Assembly (NCBI GenBank): GCA_964617875.1
Contig: CAZUAI010000014.1
Span: 20,852 to 84,851 of the forward strand
DNA length: 64,000 nt
Direction: 5' to 3'
Origin: CAZMVY01 sp964617875
GTDB lineage: Bacteria > Planctomycetota > Phycisphaerae > UBA1845 > PWPN01
Positions 50,149 to 59,294 of the stretch are shown in pieces (within the stretch, counting starts at the first letter, position 1; every line of letters begins with the position of its first letter). A program made the translations under genes and the position numbers. The notes beneath the pieces are model-generated. The model searched no databases and had not been told where the DNA came from. It saw only the letters and a program-made list of their open reading frames with translations.

Positions 50149-50222
50149 TTAAACCGAAAGGGGTGTAATATCGTGGCGTCCGCCCCCGCCAACGGCGACG
50201 ACGGGCGATTCGTTCCAGCGCT

Positions 50223-50591
50223 CTATCGGAAGCTCATGCCAGTCCGGTACGACTCGAAATGGCGGTCCACATAGTTCGTCGGCTTCGTCCCGCCGTCCTG
50301 ATGGTCGTAGTAACGCTCCCGGAAGAACACGACCTCGCCCCCGGAGTAATAGCCCGACGTGCTGGGCCACAAACTCCGGCAGGCGAAGTCCTCGGCTGTA
50401 ATGGGTCGTATACCTGGCTGGAGGGCTGGGCCGGTGGCCCGGTCGAACAACAGGCTGGACGTCGGGCGGCCCGCCCCGGCGAGGTGCAGACAGGCCCCTG
50501 GGCTCCGCTCGAGTCGGCTCCGCTCTCCGCCGGCACAACCGACGGCGAACGCCAGACTCATCGTTGCCAAGCACGTCCCCATTCGTCCCAT
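50223..50591 (-). CDS. Small putative lipoprotein
   Basis: Predicted 122-residue protein. The N terminus has a signal with lipobox (CLATMSLAFAVGC), so Cys19 would be lipidated and the protein anchored at a membrane. The mature part (about 100 residues) contains YYSGGEVVFFRERYYDHQDG and no known domain. It converges with the zinc-ribbon gene at 49840. Its composition and lipobox support a real gene; function is unknown. Confidence 0.6.
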   Translation of the reverse strand: MGRMGTCLATMSLAFAVGCAGGERSRLERSPGACLHLAGAGRPTSSLLFDRATGPALQPGIRPITAEDFACRSLWPSTSGYYSGGEVVFFRERYYDHQDGGTKPTNYVDRHFESYRTGMSFR

Positions 50592-51336
50592 ACCTGTGCG
50601 ACCCTCCTCCTCCTCGCTCTCCGCGGGGATTTAAAGCAAGCCCGATGCCATTCTGCCCCCTCAATATGGGGCGTTCTTGCCATCCGATATGAGGACGCTC
50701 CGAACTCGCGGGCCCCATAAAAGGCGGCATCGCGTGCATCCGCCGGGTCACCGGCGACTCGGAAATGCGAACCGTGCATGCCGTAAGCCCTGCGCGGTCC
50801 GTGCCGTCCGTACGTCCTGTACGGACATGTTGAGCTACATGCATCCGCAAGGGCGTTGCAGCACCTCCGCCGAAACCCAACCGTAGCAGTATAAACAACT
50901 TACAACAGTCTGTCGGCCTGTTTTGCCCGGTCATCATCCGGCCGCCTTTCCGTCGGTCAGCGTCCGAACGCCAGAACCAGCGAGCGACCGGGCTGCGGCA
51001 TAGCGAAGGCCCCCAAACGCCCTGGCCCGCAGCGGGGCGAGCCGCGACGGCTCGACGAGCAGCCGCAAGCCGCCCCTTGCAGACGGCTCACGGCGCCGGT
51101 TGTTCGCGATCCTTAAGATCTTCTCATTCCGTTTTCACGTCTTGGTCACCACCCAAGACCCCACCGCCGCCGCTATTCGCCCGGTGCGGCCGGCTTCCCT
51201 GCCGCCTCTTGTGGATTGACCGTCAACTGCAACGTACGGCAATCGCAACGGCTTGTTTTTCTCAAACGTAGCATGATGCGAGCGACAAGCCCGAAGAAAG
51301 CCGCGCAAAAAAAGCGCGTGAGAAGCGGAAAACATC
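50592..51336. other. Gene-free region upstream of the sigma-54 activator
   Basis: A 745-bp stretch with no supported coding frame. A hairpin CGAGCCG-cgA-CGGCTCG near 51039-51056 and several GC-rich inverted words could belong to a structured RNA, but nothing matches an RNA family I recognise. AT-rich islands at 50885-50912 and 51228-51320 may hold regulatory sites. Confidence 0.35.
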
Positions 51337-51366
51337 TTGCAATCGGTCCCCCATACGCGGTATACT
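51337..51366 (+). promoter_or_regulatory. Sigma-70-type promoter of the second sigma-54 activator gene
   Basis: TTGCAA (51337-51342), an 18-bp spacer and TATACT (51361-51366, preceded by GG). It would start transcription near 51373, about 84 bases before the TTG start codon at 51457. This makes the upstream TTG at 51337 (part of the -35 box) untenable as a start. Confidence 0.55.
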
Positions 51367-51456
51367 CAGACGAGTAGGCTGCCCTTCTCTAGCGGGAGGA
51401 CGGGCCGATTCGTTTTGGGAGAGCGGTCGGTCCGTGGTCGGCGGGAGAGAGAAAGC

Positions 51457-53100
51457 TTGCGGGATAGCCAGTCCAGTAGTGCAGGTGCGCTGGTATTTCA
51501 TCCAGTCGCATCGCTGGCGCAGCGGCTTTCGGACGTAGTTCGAGCCAGTGGCGTGGATGTCACGACGACGTCTACTGCCAGTGGATGTATTGCCTCGCTA
51601 CGTAGCCGCAGTTACGCTGTCGCCGTCGTTGATCTCGCGCACACGAAATCCAACGCCGAACGCCCTCTCTTATTGCACGACCCGTCCCGGCCCTCCAAGC
51701 CACAAGGTATTCACGCAGGTATCGCCGCGAGTTCAGGGTTACGCCATGGGCACGCCGAGCCGGACGGTTCGCCGTTGTTATCAGGCCGGACACCGTCGGC
51801 GGGCGGCTCGGACGGCGAACGTGGCGAATCGGCATGGGGCGACTCGATCGAGTTGCTCCGTACGATTCGCCGCGTATCGCCCGCTACACGCGTTGTGGCT
51901 CTCGTCGGGCCACGGACCGGCCTGGACCTGTGTTGCCACGCCGTGACCCTCGGCGTTTGCGGGTTCGTCGACTGGAACGATGCACGAGCCGATGCAACCC
52001 TCCTCGAACGAGTCCAGCAAGCGCTGGAACGCTACGCGGCGACGCTCGAACAGTGCAACGAGCTTCATCGCGGCCACATCTTCGATGAAACCGGCATCGC
52101 CGGCCAGAGCCGGCTCATGGCCGACCTGCTCCTGCAGGCGCGCCGCGCCGCCATGATCTCCGACGCCCCGGTCCTGATCCACGGCGAAAGCGGCACCGGC
52201 AAACAGCTGATCGCGGAGGCCATTCACCGGCTTGACCCCAAGCGGAAGACACACCCGTTCCTTTCCGTGAATTGCGCGGCGATCCACGGTACCCTCGCCG
52301 AGAGCGCCCTCTTCGGCCATGCCAAAGGGGCCTACACCGGGGCCACCGAGGCCCGGCAGGGGTACTTCCGCGCCGCCGGGAACGGCACGCTGTTGCTTGA
52401 TGAGATCAGCGAGCTGGACCGATCGCTCCAGCCCAAGCTGCTCCGCGTCCTGCAGGAAGGCCGGGTTCTGCCCGTCGGTTCCGATGCCGAAGTGGCCGTA
52501 TCGGCACGGGTGATCGCGGCATCGAACCGGCCGCTGCCCGCCCTCGTCGAGAACGGCGAGTTCCGCCTCGACCTCTACCAGCGGCTCAACGTGATCAGCC
52601 TCTCCGTCCCGCCACTGCGGGACCGTCCCGAGGATGTGCCGCTGCTCGTGCAGTTCTTTGTGCGGAAGTACGCCAGCTATTACCCGCCGGGCATTCGTGA
52701 GATCGACCCGCGGGTCTTCGAAGTCCTGGCCCGGTCGATCGGCTCAGGCAACGTCCGCGAGTTGGAGAACACGGTGCGCCAGATGCTCGCGTTCAAAACC
52801 GGGGGGCACCGCCTCGACCTGGCCGACGTGCCGATCCACGTGATCGAGAGCCGGACGAACCCGGCGGCGCAATCCGACCGCATTTACGCGGCGCTCGCCT
52901 CGGCCGTCTGCTGGATGATCCGTGACGGCCGTTGGACGCTCCAGCAGATGCTCGATCAGTTTGAGAGCCTCGCCATCCGCGAGGCCGCCGCCGCCTCGAC
53001 GGGAACCCACGAAGAACTCGCCCGGCGTCTCGGAATCACCCGCCGCACGCTCTACAACAAGTTCCACCGCTACGGCCTGTCCGACGACAAGACGTCGTGA
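51457..53100 (+). CDS. Sigma-54-dependent response-regulator-like activator
   Basis: Enhancer-binding protein, 547 residues from TTG 51457, which has GGGAG nine bases upstream. Residues about 10-175 look like a receiver domain (GALVFHPVASLAQRLSDVVR, AVAVVDLAH) split by about 60 residues of low-complexity sequence before RVVALVGPRTGLDLCCHAV; phosphorylation is doubtful. The AAA+ domain has Walker A GESGTGKQ, the sigma-54 loop GAYTGA (variant of GAFTGA), Walker B GTLLLDEISEL and FRLDLYQRLNVISL. The C-terminal Fis-type HTH is ELARRLGITRRTLYNKFHR. It activates sigma-54 promoters; the target is unknown. Confidence 0.9.
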   Translation: MRDSQSSSAGALVFHPVASLAQRLSDVVRASGVDVTTTSTASGCIASLRSRSYAVAVVDLAHTKSNAERPLLLHDPSRPSKPQGIHAGIAASSGLRHGHAEPDGSPLLSGRTPSAGGSDGERGESAWGDSIELLRTIRRVSPATRVVALVGPRTGLDLCCHAVTLGVCGFVDWNDARADATLLERVQQALERYAATLEQCNELHRGHIFDETGIAGQSRLMADLLLQARRAAMISDAPVLIHGESGTGKQLIAEAIHRLDPKRKTHPFLSVNCAAIHGTLAESALFGHAKGAYTGATEARQGYFRAAGNGTLLLDEISELDRSLQPKLLRVLQEGRVLPVGSDAEVAVSARVIAASNRPLPALVENGEFRLDLYQRLNVISLSVPPLRDRPEDVPLLVQFFVRKYASYYPPGIREIDPRVFEVLARSIGSGNVRELENTVRQMLAFKTGGHRLDLADVPIHVIESRTNPAAQSDRIYAALASAVCWMIRDGRWTLQQMLDQFESLAIREAAAASTGTHEELARRLGITRRTLYNKFHRYGLSDDKTS

Positions 53101-53289
53101 ACCGACAACATCGCCGCGAAACTTCGTCAAGGACGATGGAAGCAGGCTGATCACCCGTGGGGCCGCCCGTCGAATCGCCCAATCGCCGCCGGCTGCGCCC
53201 TGTCGGCATGGAGGCGGTTGCTTTCGGGCGCGGTTCGGTTACGATCCGGCGGTTGCGTGCGTGGCCGACGGCACAAGGTCACTGCCGGG

Positions 53290-53610
53290 ATGTCCAGGAT
53301 GGACGCTTCTCTCGAGTGCATCATCTGCGGTTCCGCGATGGACCGTGCGCACGCCCGGGCGTTCTGCCCGAACTGCGGATACGAGGAAGACGGCACCGAC
53401 CTGTTCGCCGCCGACGGCCCCGCGCCGTCATCCCCCGTCGTCCCGTTGCCGCCCGAGCCATGGACCCAGAAAACCCTGTTTCCGCTCGATTCCTTCGACG
53501 CGGTGTCGCCCCCGCCCGCCCCAACCTCGCCGCCTGAAAAGCCTCCGCGTCCCCGACGCATGCGCCGACCGCCGCCGCCGACCGGCTGGCTGTTCCCTGA
53601 GTTGAACTGA
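53290..53610 (+). CDS. Small zinc-ribbon protein with Pro-rich tail
   Basis: Predicted 106-residue protein. The N terminus has a CxxC-x16-CxxC zinc ribbon (CIICGSAMDRAHARAFCPNC followed by GYEEDGTDLF). The rest is Pro/Ala-rich and ends in PTGWLFPELN. ATG 53290 or 53299. A remnant of an IS256-type transposase abuts its stop codon on the other strand. Function is unknown. Confidence 0.6.
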   Translation: MSRMDASLECIICGSAMDRAHARAFCPNCGYEEDGTDLFAADGPAPSSPVVPLPPEPWTQKTLFPLDSFDAVSPPPAPTSPPEKPPRPRRMRRPPPPTGWLFPELN

Positions 53611-53613
53611 GCG

Positions 53614-53989
53614 GCCCTTCCGCGATCCAGCACGCCGGCTCGTTCAGGCCGCGCTGCCGCCAGTCCCGGATCAGGTCGCCCCATCTCTCCGCGCCCTCGC
53701 GATAGCCTTTCCAAAGGGCGATCAAGTGCTTCTGGCCCGCCGTATCCGCTGCGATCAGCACCATCAGACACGCCTTCACCGTCCCCGGGCCCGCCTTCAG
53801 ACAGATCCCGTCCGCCCAGATGTACACGAACGGACGATCGCTCAGATCCTGGGCGTCGAACGCCTCGTATTGCTCCTTGAACTCCCGGGGCAGCCGGCTG
53901 ATCGTGCTCGGCGACAGCGACGCCTCCTCGCCCACCAGAAGCCGCAACGCCAGCTCGAAATCCCGCGTCGCCAACGGAATCGTTACCAC
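53614..53989 (-). pseudogene. IS256 (mutator) family transposase fragment
   Basis: About 125 residues of a mutator-type transposase: LSPSTISRLPREFKEQYEAF, then FVYIWADGICLKAG with the first catalytic Asp, LMVLIAADTAGQKHLIALWK and ERWGDLIRDWRQRGL. Both ends are missing: the N-terminal third upstream and the rest of the DDE domain downstream. The fragment starts beside a dispersed repeat (from about 54024) and ends at the zinc-ribbon gene. It cannot be active. Confidence 0.8.
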
Positions 53990-54023
53990 TTTGCTTCCCG
54001 CCCTGCCACCACGCTAAACACGT

Positions 54024-54198
54024 ACCTCCCTTCAAGGGAGGGGGACGGAACGAGCCAACCGGCTCACCCTGGCGACTCCTTCAACCTTGCAAAGACGCGC
54101 AGAGCAACCGGGCAACCGAGTCGCCGGGCCGCCGCGTGACGGACTAACGAACCAACGGGAACACAGACTCGATCCCCGCTTTCGCGGGGATGACGGTG
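54024..54198. repeat. Dispersed repeat, copy 2, with hairpins
   Basis: A CTCCCTTCAAGGGAGGGGGAC hairpin start, then the 130-bp block shared with 18833-18963 (CCTTCAACCTTGCAAAGACG core), ending in GATCCCCGCTTTCGCGGGG. It sits between the IS256 remnant and the DUF1080 gene. A further hairpin (GATCCCCGCTTCCACGGGGA) is at 55206-55225. Confidence 0.7.
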
Positions 54199-54264
54199 TC
54201 CGAGTCACCGGGTCACCGAGTGACCGACTCACGGAACGAACAAACCGTCGCCCCCTTCCGCCGA

Positions 54265-55011
54265 TCACTTCTTGATCGGCTTGATGAAGAGCAGGCGATA
54301 CCGGATGGCCGTGTGGTCGCCCTGGAGGACGATCGGGCCTTCGGGGTCGCCTTCTTTGACCTTCAGGTCGCCGTACAGGTGTGTCGGGCGCGGCGGCTCG
54401 TAGTTGTCGATGATCTTCTCGCCGTTGAGCCACACGTTGATCTTCTTGCCGATCATCGTCGCATACACCGACTGCCATTCCCCCTGCGGCTTGCTGGCGT
54501 TCTTGGACGGCTTCTTCTGGTTGTAGATCCCGCCGTTGCCCCAGTCCTTGGCGCCGGGTTGCTCGCCGTAGTCGTCCTGCACCTGGATCTCATATTGCCC
54601 GCGCAGGAACACGCCGCTGTTGCCGTTCTTCGGCACGAGGAACTCGTAATAGATCTCGAAGTCGCCGAAGTTCTCCTCGGTGAAGATGTTGGTGCCGTGC
54701 TCGCCGGGCTTGACGATGCTGGCGAGCACGCGGCCGGGCTCGACCTTCCACGAATTGGGCCGGTCCTTGGGGAAGGACTTCCAGCCCTCGAGGTCCTTGC
54801 CGTTGAAGAGGCGCTTCCAGCCTTCTCTCACCTTCGGGGCGTGCTCCTTGTCGAGGAACACCGGTCGCGACGCGGCGTTGCGCTGGCCGCGAGCGCCGGC
54901 GGCCCGCGCGGGCTTCTCGGTCTTTTCTTCTTTCTCCGCGGCGGTGACGGCACCGGCGGCGGCGAGCGACAGGGCGGCGATCAACGACACTTTTCTCAGA
55001 TAGCGGGTCAC
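54265..55011 (-). CDS. Secreted DUF1080 (3-keto-disaccharide hydrolase-like) protein
   Basis: Protein of 248 residues. The signal peptide (KVSLIAALSLAAAGAVTAAE) and a charged linker lead to a DUF1080 beta-jellyroll (about residues 60-245) with WKRLFNGKDLEGWKSF, YYEFLVPKNGNSGVFLRGQ and VWLNGEKIIDNYE. DUF1080 proteins are abundant in planctomycetes; some hydrolyse 3-keto-glycosides made by Gfo/Idh dehydrogenases, which fits this window. GTG 55011 is preferred to ATG 55020, because the GGAGG site abuts that ATG but lies nine bases before the GTG. Confidence 0.88.
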   Translation of the reverse strand: MTRYLRKVSLIAALSLAAAGAVTAAEKEEKTEKPARAAGARGQRNAASRPVFLDKEHAPKVREGWKRLFNGKDLEGWKSFPKDRPNSWKVEPGRVLASIVKPGEHGTNIFTEENFGDFEIYYEFLVPKNGNSGVFLRGQYEIQVQDDYGEQPGAKDWGNGGIYNQKKPSKNASKPQGEWQSVYATMIGKKINVWLNGEKIIDNYEPPRPTHLYGDLKVKEGDPEGPIVLQGDHTAIRYRLLFIKPIKK

Positions 55012-55414
55012 AGCAGTCATCCTCCACAGATTGTCGATGCGGCCGCCCGGCGTCCACGGCCGGCACGGCCGACCTCACGGTTCAGTATGGTAGCCGTTTC
55101 TGATGCGGGCGAACAGGGGGGGCAGAAAACGACGCAGCGGTCCCTGCGCCCGTTCCCGCGAAAGCGGGAAAAACGAGGGGCCGGAGAGAAACCGGCGGAT
55201 TCTGGATCCCCGCTTCCACGGGGATGACGATAACCGAGTAACCGAGTCACCGAGCAACGAACCACGGACAACAAACCGCGGACGGCAAACGAGCGGCAGG
55301 TCTTGCCCGCTTGCGCGCGGCGATCCTGTCCTGCGATACGGCCTTCCGCCGTCAGCGACTTCGTCGCTTCGTCGTGCGCCGGTCGTTACCGCGTCGTATC
55401 GTCGCCCGCGGGCG
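55012..55414. other. Intergenic region with REP-like hairpins
   Basis: About 400 bp between two minus-strand genes. It holds TTCCCGCGAAAGCGGGAA (about 55154-55171), GATCCCCGCTTCCACGGGGA (55206-55225), a run of GAGTcACCGAG-type short direct repeats (55230-55260), and the GGCAGGTCTTGCCCGCTTGC hairpin (55296-55315). No coding frame is supported. Confidence 0.55.
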
Positions 55415-56233
55415 TCAATTCCCCAGTTCCCGCGCCCGGCGGAAGGCGGCCAGGACGGCCTGCTTGATGTCCTCGGCAACGCCGGCCCTGTCCATGTGCT
55501 CGATGGCGGCTTGCGTGGTGCCGCCCTTGCTGGTGACCTTCTGCCGGAGTTCGGCCGGCGGCTCGTTCGTCTCGATCATCATCCGGGCGGCGCCCAGGCA
55601 CGTGTGCTCGGCGAGCGCCAGGGCGTCGGCCGGCGGCAGGCCCGCTTCGATGCCGCCCGCGGCGATTGCCTCGACGACGTAGTAGAAATACGCAGGCCCG
55701 GAACCGGCCACCGCCGTCACGGCGTCGATGAGCGATTCATCTTCAAGCACCACGCTCCGACCGCCGGCCTCGAAGAGCCGGCAGACGAACCCGACGTCTT
55801 CCGGCGTCGCGTATTCGCCGCCGCAGAGGCCTGCCATGCCCGCGCCGACGCGAATGGGCAGGTTGGGCATCACGCGAACGATGCGAAGCCGCGGCTTGCC
55901 GATCGCCTCGGCAATCCGCCGTGTGCTGAGCCCAGCCATGATCGACACGACGAGGTGGTCGGACGTGAAGGCGTCGGCGATGGGCCGAACCACGTCATCG
56001 AAGCTCTGCGGCTTGACGGCCAGCATGACACACCGGGACTCGGCCACGACACGGCGGTTGTCCTCGGCCGCCGCCACACCGAGGTGTTCGGCGAAAAGCC
56101 GCCGCCGGTGCTCCACAGGGTCCGACACAAGGATCTGCGTTGGTGCCAGCAGCTTTTGGCGAAGGACGCCCGCAACGATTCCCTCCGCCATGTTCCCCGC
56201 GCCGATGCAGCCCAGCTCGAAAACAACAGCCAT
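55415..56233 (-). CDS. proC: Pyrroline-5-carboxylate reductase
   Basis: Last enzyme of proline biosynthesis: reduces 1-pyrroline-5-carboxylate to L-proline with NAD(P)H. The 272-residue length is normal. The Rossmann motif is ELGCIGAGNMAEGIVAGVL, with the substrate-side VMPNLPIRVGAGMAGLCGG and the dimerisation signature DAVTAVAGSGPAYFYYVVEA, then TCLGAARM and SKGGTTQAAI. GGAGGA precedes the ATG. No other pro genes are adjacent. Confidence 0.95.
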   Translation of the reverse strand: MAVVFELGCIGAGNMAEGIVAGVLRQKLLAPTQILVSDPVEHRRRLFAEHLGVAAAEDNRRVVAESRCVMLAVKPQSFDDVVRPIADAFTSDHLVVSIMAGLSTRRIAEAIGKPRLRIVRVMPNLPIRVGAGMAGLCGGEYATPEDVGFVCRLFEAGGRSVVLEDESLIDAVTAVAGSGPAYFYYVVEAIAAGGIEAGLPPADALALAEHTCLGAARMMIETNEPPAELRQKVTSKGGTTQAAIEHMDRAGVAEDIKQAVLAAFRRARELGN

Positions 56234-56418
56234 GACATTAGTCCTCCGGCGATGGTGCGGATTGTATTCGTGTCGCGTTCGGAAGGCGAACGGGAGGCGG
56301 CGCGTGTACGACGAACGGCCTGAAAACGGCTCATCGGATTGACGGCGTGCGGTCGATAGAATCTGCAGCGCTGTCTGGCGTGGTCAGCAAGCGTTGTTTC
56401 CAGTGTCAGGAGTGAGTT

Positions 56419-56769
56419 GTGAGCACCGTCGTTGCTCAGCGTGAGGGGATTTCGTCGTCCGCGCGGGATTCGGCGGACGGCCTTCGCCGACACCTCGAAT
56501 CGAACCTGCGGGACTTGTGGGACCTGTGGCCGGCACCGGTGTGGATCGCGAACCGCCGTGGGGAGATCGTTTACGCGAACCGGACGGCCCGCGACCGGTA
56601 CGACGGAGCCGGCATGCGCTCCGCAGCCGCGCGGATCGCCGAGAAGGCCGGGACGCCGCCCGGCGCCGCGCCTGCCGGCGATGATGAGCAAGCCTCGTTC
56701 GAAGTTTCGTCGCTGATTGACGGCTGCGGCGAGCCGATCGGCTGGCTGGCGTTCGGCACCCCCATATGA
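56419..56769 (+). CDS. Small PAS-like domain protein
   Basis: Protein of 116 residues, most of it a short PAS-like domain: LRDLWDLWPAPVWIANRRGE, IVYANRTARDRY, then IDGCGEPIGWLAFGTPI. No output domain is attached, so it may bind a ligand or partner. The GTG at 56419 has AGGAG upstream. It stands alone between proC (divergent) and glgP. Confidence 0.65.
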   Translation: MSTVVAQREGISSSARDSADGLRRHLESNLRDLWDLWPAPVWIANRRGEIVYANRTARDRYDGAGMRSAAARIAEKAGTPPGAAPAGDDEQASFEVSSLIDGCGEPIGWLAFGTPI

Positions 56770-56852
56770 TCCTGTCCGTTCCCGCGCGTCGCTGCGACGT
56801 TTCAGCCGGGGTAGGCGCTTTGCGGATGCGCCCTGCGGCACCCGGCACCGTG

Positions 56853-56881
56853 TTGACCTTCTGCGTTCCGTCGATTATCCC
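56853..56881 (+). promoter_or_regulatory. Weak sigma-70-like promoter before glgP
   Basis: TTGACC (56853-56858), 17-bp spacer and TATCCC (56876-56881). The -10 box is poor. It would give a leader of about 60 nt ending in GGAGG before the ATG at 56949. Confidence 0.3.
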
Positions 56882-56948
56882 GGTGTGAACAAGAACGACG
56901 GCAAGGGGCCGTGCCCGCGTCCGGCGGGCACTCACGGAGGTGCAATTC

Positions 56949-58643
56949 ATGAACGGCGAACGGACGATCGCGTACTTCTCGATGGAGATCGCCCTGGATG
57001 CGGGCATGGCCACGTACAGCGGCGGCCTCGGCGTGCTGGCGGGCGATACGATCCGCTCGGCGGCCGACCTCAAGGTCCCGATGGTGGCCGTCACCCTCAT
57101 CCACCGCAAGGGTTATTTCTACCAACGGCTCGACGCGGCCGGCCAGCAGACCGAAGAACCCGTCGAATGGGTCGTGTCCGACTACCTCGACGAGACCCAG
57201 GCCCGTGCCACCGTCGTCATCGAAGGCCGCACCGTCCATCTCCGCGCTTGGCGTTATCAGGTGATCGGCGTCACCGGCGGGAGCATTCCCGTCTACTTCC
57301 TCGACGCGGACCTCCCCGAGAACGCAGAGCAGGACCGCGCGCTGACGGACTCGCTCTACGGAGGCGATCTGCGCTACCGCCTCTGCCAGGAGGTCATCCT
57401 CGGCATCGGCGGCGTGCGGATCCTCCGGGCCCTGGGGCACAACGCGATCCAGCGATTCCACATGAACGAGGGCCACGCCAGCCTGCTCACGTTCGAACTG
57501 CTGACCGAGCACATGAAGCAGGCCGGCCGCGACACGATCACCCGCGAAGACGTCGACGCCGTGCAGGACATGTGCGTCTTCACTACCCACACGCCCGTCC
57601 CCGCCGGTCACGACCAGTTCCCGATGGATATGGTCATGAGCGTTCTCGGCCAGCGCCCGGTCCTCGCCATCAAGGAGATGTTCGAGTGTGACGACCGCTT
57701 CAACATGACCTACCTCGCCCTGCACCTCAGCCACTACGTCAATGGCGTGGCCAAGAGCCACGGCGAGGTCTCGCAGCACATGTTCGCGGCATATCAGATC
57801 GACTCGATCACGAACGGCGTCCACGCGGCCACCTGGACGGCCCCTGCCATGCAGAACCTCTTTGACCAGTACATCCCCGGCTGGCGAAGCGACAACTTCA
57901 GCCTGCGATACGCGTTGAGCATCCCCGCCCTCGAGATGTGGGGCGCGCACATGGACGCCAAGCGCCGCCTCATCGAATACGTCAACCGCGAGACCAACGC
58001 GGGCATGGACATCGACGTCATGACAATCGGTTTCGCCCGCCGGGCGGCCACGTACAAGCGGGCCGACCTGCTCCTGCAGGATCCCGAGCGCCTCAAGGCG
58101 ATCGCCGCCAGGGCAGGCCAGTTCCAGATCCTCTATGCCGGCAAGGCCCACCCGCGGGACGAGGCCGGCAAGGACCTCATCAAGCGGATCCACCAGATCC
58201 GCGATGTGCTTCGCCGCAGCATCCGCGTCGTGTACCTGCCGAACTACGACATGGCGGTGGGCCGGATGATGACCGCTGGCGTCGACCTCTGGGTGAACAC
58301 GCCGCAACCGCCCCTGGAAGCATCGGGTACGAGTGGCATGAAGGCGGCGCTCAACGGCGTTCCATCGCTCAGCGTCCTCGACGGCTGGTGGATCGAGGGA
58401 CATATCGAAGGCGTGACCGGCTGGGCCATCGGCGCGAACGGCAGGCTGGTCGAACAGGTGAGCGACCGCTCCAATGACGCGGCATCCCTCTATGAGAAAC
58501 TGGAGCGAAAGATCCTGCCCTTGTTCTACAAAGACCGGGGCAGCTACATGAACCTCATGCTGCACTGCATCGCGCTGAACGGCTCGTTCTTCAATACGCA
58601 ACGCATGGTGCAGCAGTATGTATTAAAAGCTTACTTCCAGTAA
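56949..58643 (+). CDS. glgP: Alpha-glucan phosphorylase (short form)
   Basis: Glycogen/maltodextrin phosphorylase-family enzyme (GT35), 564 residues, releasing glucose-1-phosphate from alpha-1,4-glucans. N-terminal YFSMEIALDAGMATYSGGLG and FHMNEGHASLLTFEL, the FTTHTPVPAGHDQF loop, and the pyridoxal-phosphate lysine in EASGTSGMKAALNGVPSLSV are present. It belongs to the shorter alpha-glucan phosphorylase class (about 550-570 residues) rather than the 800-residue GlgP. GGAGG lies eight bases before the ATG, which is preferred to a GTG at 56940. Confidence 0.92.
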   Translation: MNGERTIAYFSMEIALDAGMATYSGGLGVLAGDTIRSAADLKVPMVAVTLIHRKGYFYQRLDAAGQQTEEPVEWVVSDYLDETQARATVVIEGRTVHLRAWRYQVIGVTGGSIPVYFLDADLPENAEQDRALTDSLYGGDLRYRLCQEVILGIGGVRILRALGHNAIQRFHMNEGHASLLTFELLTEHMKQAGRDTITREDVDAVQDMCVFTTHTPVPAGHDQFPMDMVMSVLGQRPVLAIKEMFECDDRFNMTYLALHLSHYVNGVAKSHGEVSQHMFAAYQIDSITNGVHAATWTAPAMQNLFDQYIPGWRSDNFSLRYALSIPALEMWGAHMDAKRRLIEYVNRETNAGMDIDVMTIGFARRAATYKRADLLLQDPERLKAIAARAGQFQILYAGKAHPRDEAGKDLIKRIHQIRDVLRRSIRVVYLPNYDMAVGRMMTAGVDLWVNTPQPPLEASGTSGMKAALNGVPSLSVLDGWWIEGHIEGVTGWAIGANGRLVEQVSDRSNDAASLYEKLERKILPLFYKDRGSYMNLMLHCIALNGSFFNTQRMVQQYVLKAYFQ

Positions 58644-58660
58644 CTCGAGAGTGCCGAGTT
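58642..58660 (+). terminator. Weak hairpin after glgP
   Basis: AACTCG (58642-58647) pairs with CGAGTT (58655-58660) over a seven-base loop, starting at the glgP stop codon. No T tract follows. Confidence 0.35.
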
Positions 58661-58665
58661 CCGGC

Positions 58666-58830
58666 CTATCGAGTGGCGTATGGGTTCCTCGTCTGTATGG
58701 TCAGGCGTGAGTGCTCGATGCTCAGGTCGATCCATTGGTCAATCAGGCGTTTGAACCGCTTGTGGCTGGCGATTTGTCGGCGGCTTTCCGCCGTCGATTC
58801 CTCGCGAACGTACTGCGTTCGACTCTTCAT
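58666..58830 (-). CDS. Small Arg/Lys-rich protein or gene remnant (54 residues)
   Basis: Minus-strand frame from ATG 58830: MKSRTQYVREESTAESRRQI, then KRFKRLIDQWIDLSIEHSRL. Its amphipathic, charged helices resemble the C-terminal part of short proteins often found beside transposases. No ribosome site is seen, and the true gene may have been longer and cut by the ISAs1 insertion. A remnant is more likely than an intact gene. Confidence 0.4.
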   Translation of the reverse strand: MKSRTQYVREESTAESRRQIASHKRFKRLIDQWIDLSIEHSRLTIQTRNPYATR

Positions 58831-58989
58831 CCGGCGGGTGTAGCTGCCTATCCCTGGATGGCGACCATGGCTCCGTTACGGCGCATCAGCGGCAATCAGT
58901 ACCTCCACCGCAAATCCGACGCCGATCGCGACGCCGTTCGCCGGAAGATCGCGTTCCACATGAACCCCGTGCCTGCGTCGTAGTTGCCG

Positions 58990-59294
58990 CCGCCTCGGGT
59001 CGATGCTCCTCCAATGACGCGGGGACGGCTTGCGTACGTACGAGCGATGCTGGATCACGTCCGCGGGCACTGGGGCATTGAGAACAAGTGGCATGGGGCA
59101 TTGGACGTGACCTTCCGCGAAGACACGCTACGGAACCGGGTTGGACACCCCGCCGAGAACTTCTCCCGAATCCGGCGGCTGGCCTGAGCCTGCTTCGGCG
59201 GGAGAAGGGCTGCACGGTCGGGGCCAAGGTCAAACGAATGGAAGCCTGCATGGGCCAGGACTACTTGCTCAGGGGCCTTTGCCGCAGGATTTGA
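58990..59294 (+). pseudogene. ISAs1 family transposase, 3' remnant
   Basis: The C-terminal end of an ISAs1-type transposase: VRGHWGIENKWHGALDVTFR followed by EDTLRNRVGHPAENFSRIRR. A stop codon then breaks the frame at 59187, and the rest (LSLLRREKGC ... MGQDYLLRGL) continues in another frame. The catalytic N-terminal two-thirds is absent. The element is dead. Confidence 0.75.

Noticed and set aside
50149..50937. A 262-residue minus-strand open frame overlapping the small lipoprotein
   Set aside because: Different frame from the lipobox-containing frame, no signal peptide, low-complexity Arg/Gly/Pro content.
51337..51456. TTG 51337 as start of the sigma-54 activator
   Set aside because: This TTG is the -35 box of a good promoter (TTGCAA-18-TATACT). 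TTG 51457 has a ribosome site and begins at the receiver-like domain.
58711..58983. A 90-residue plus-strand open frame
   Set aside because: The opposite strand over 58666-58830 gives a more protein-like sequence with charged amphipathic helices; the plus frame has no motif and no ribosome site.
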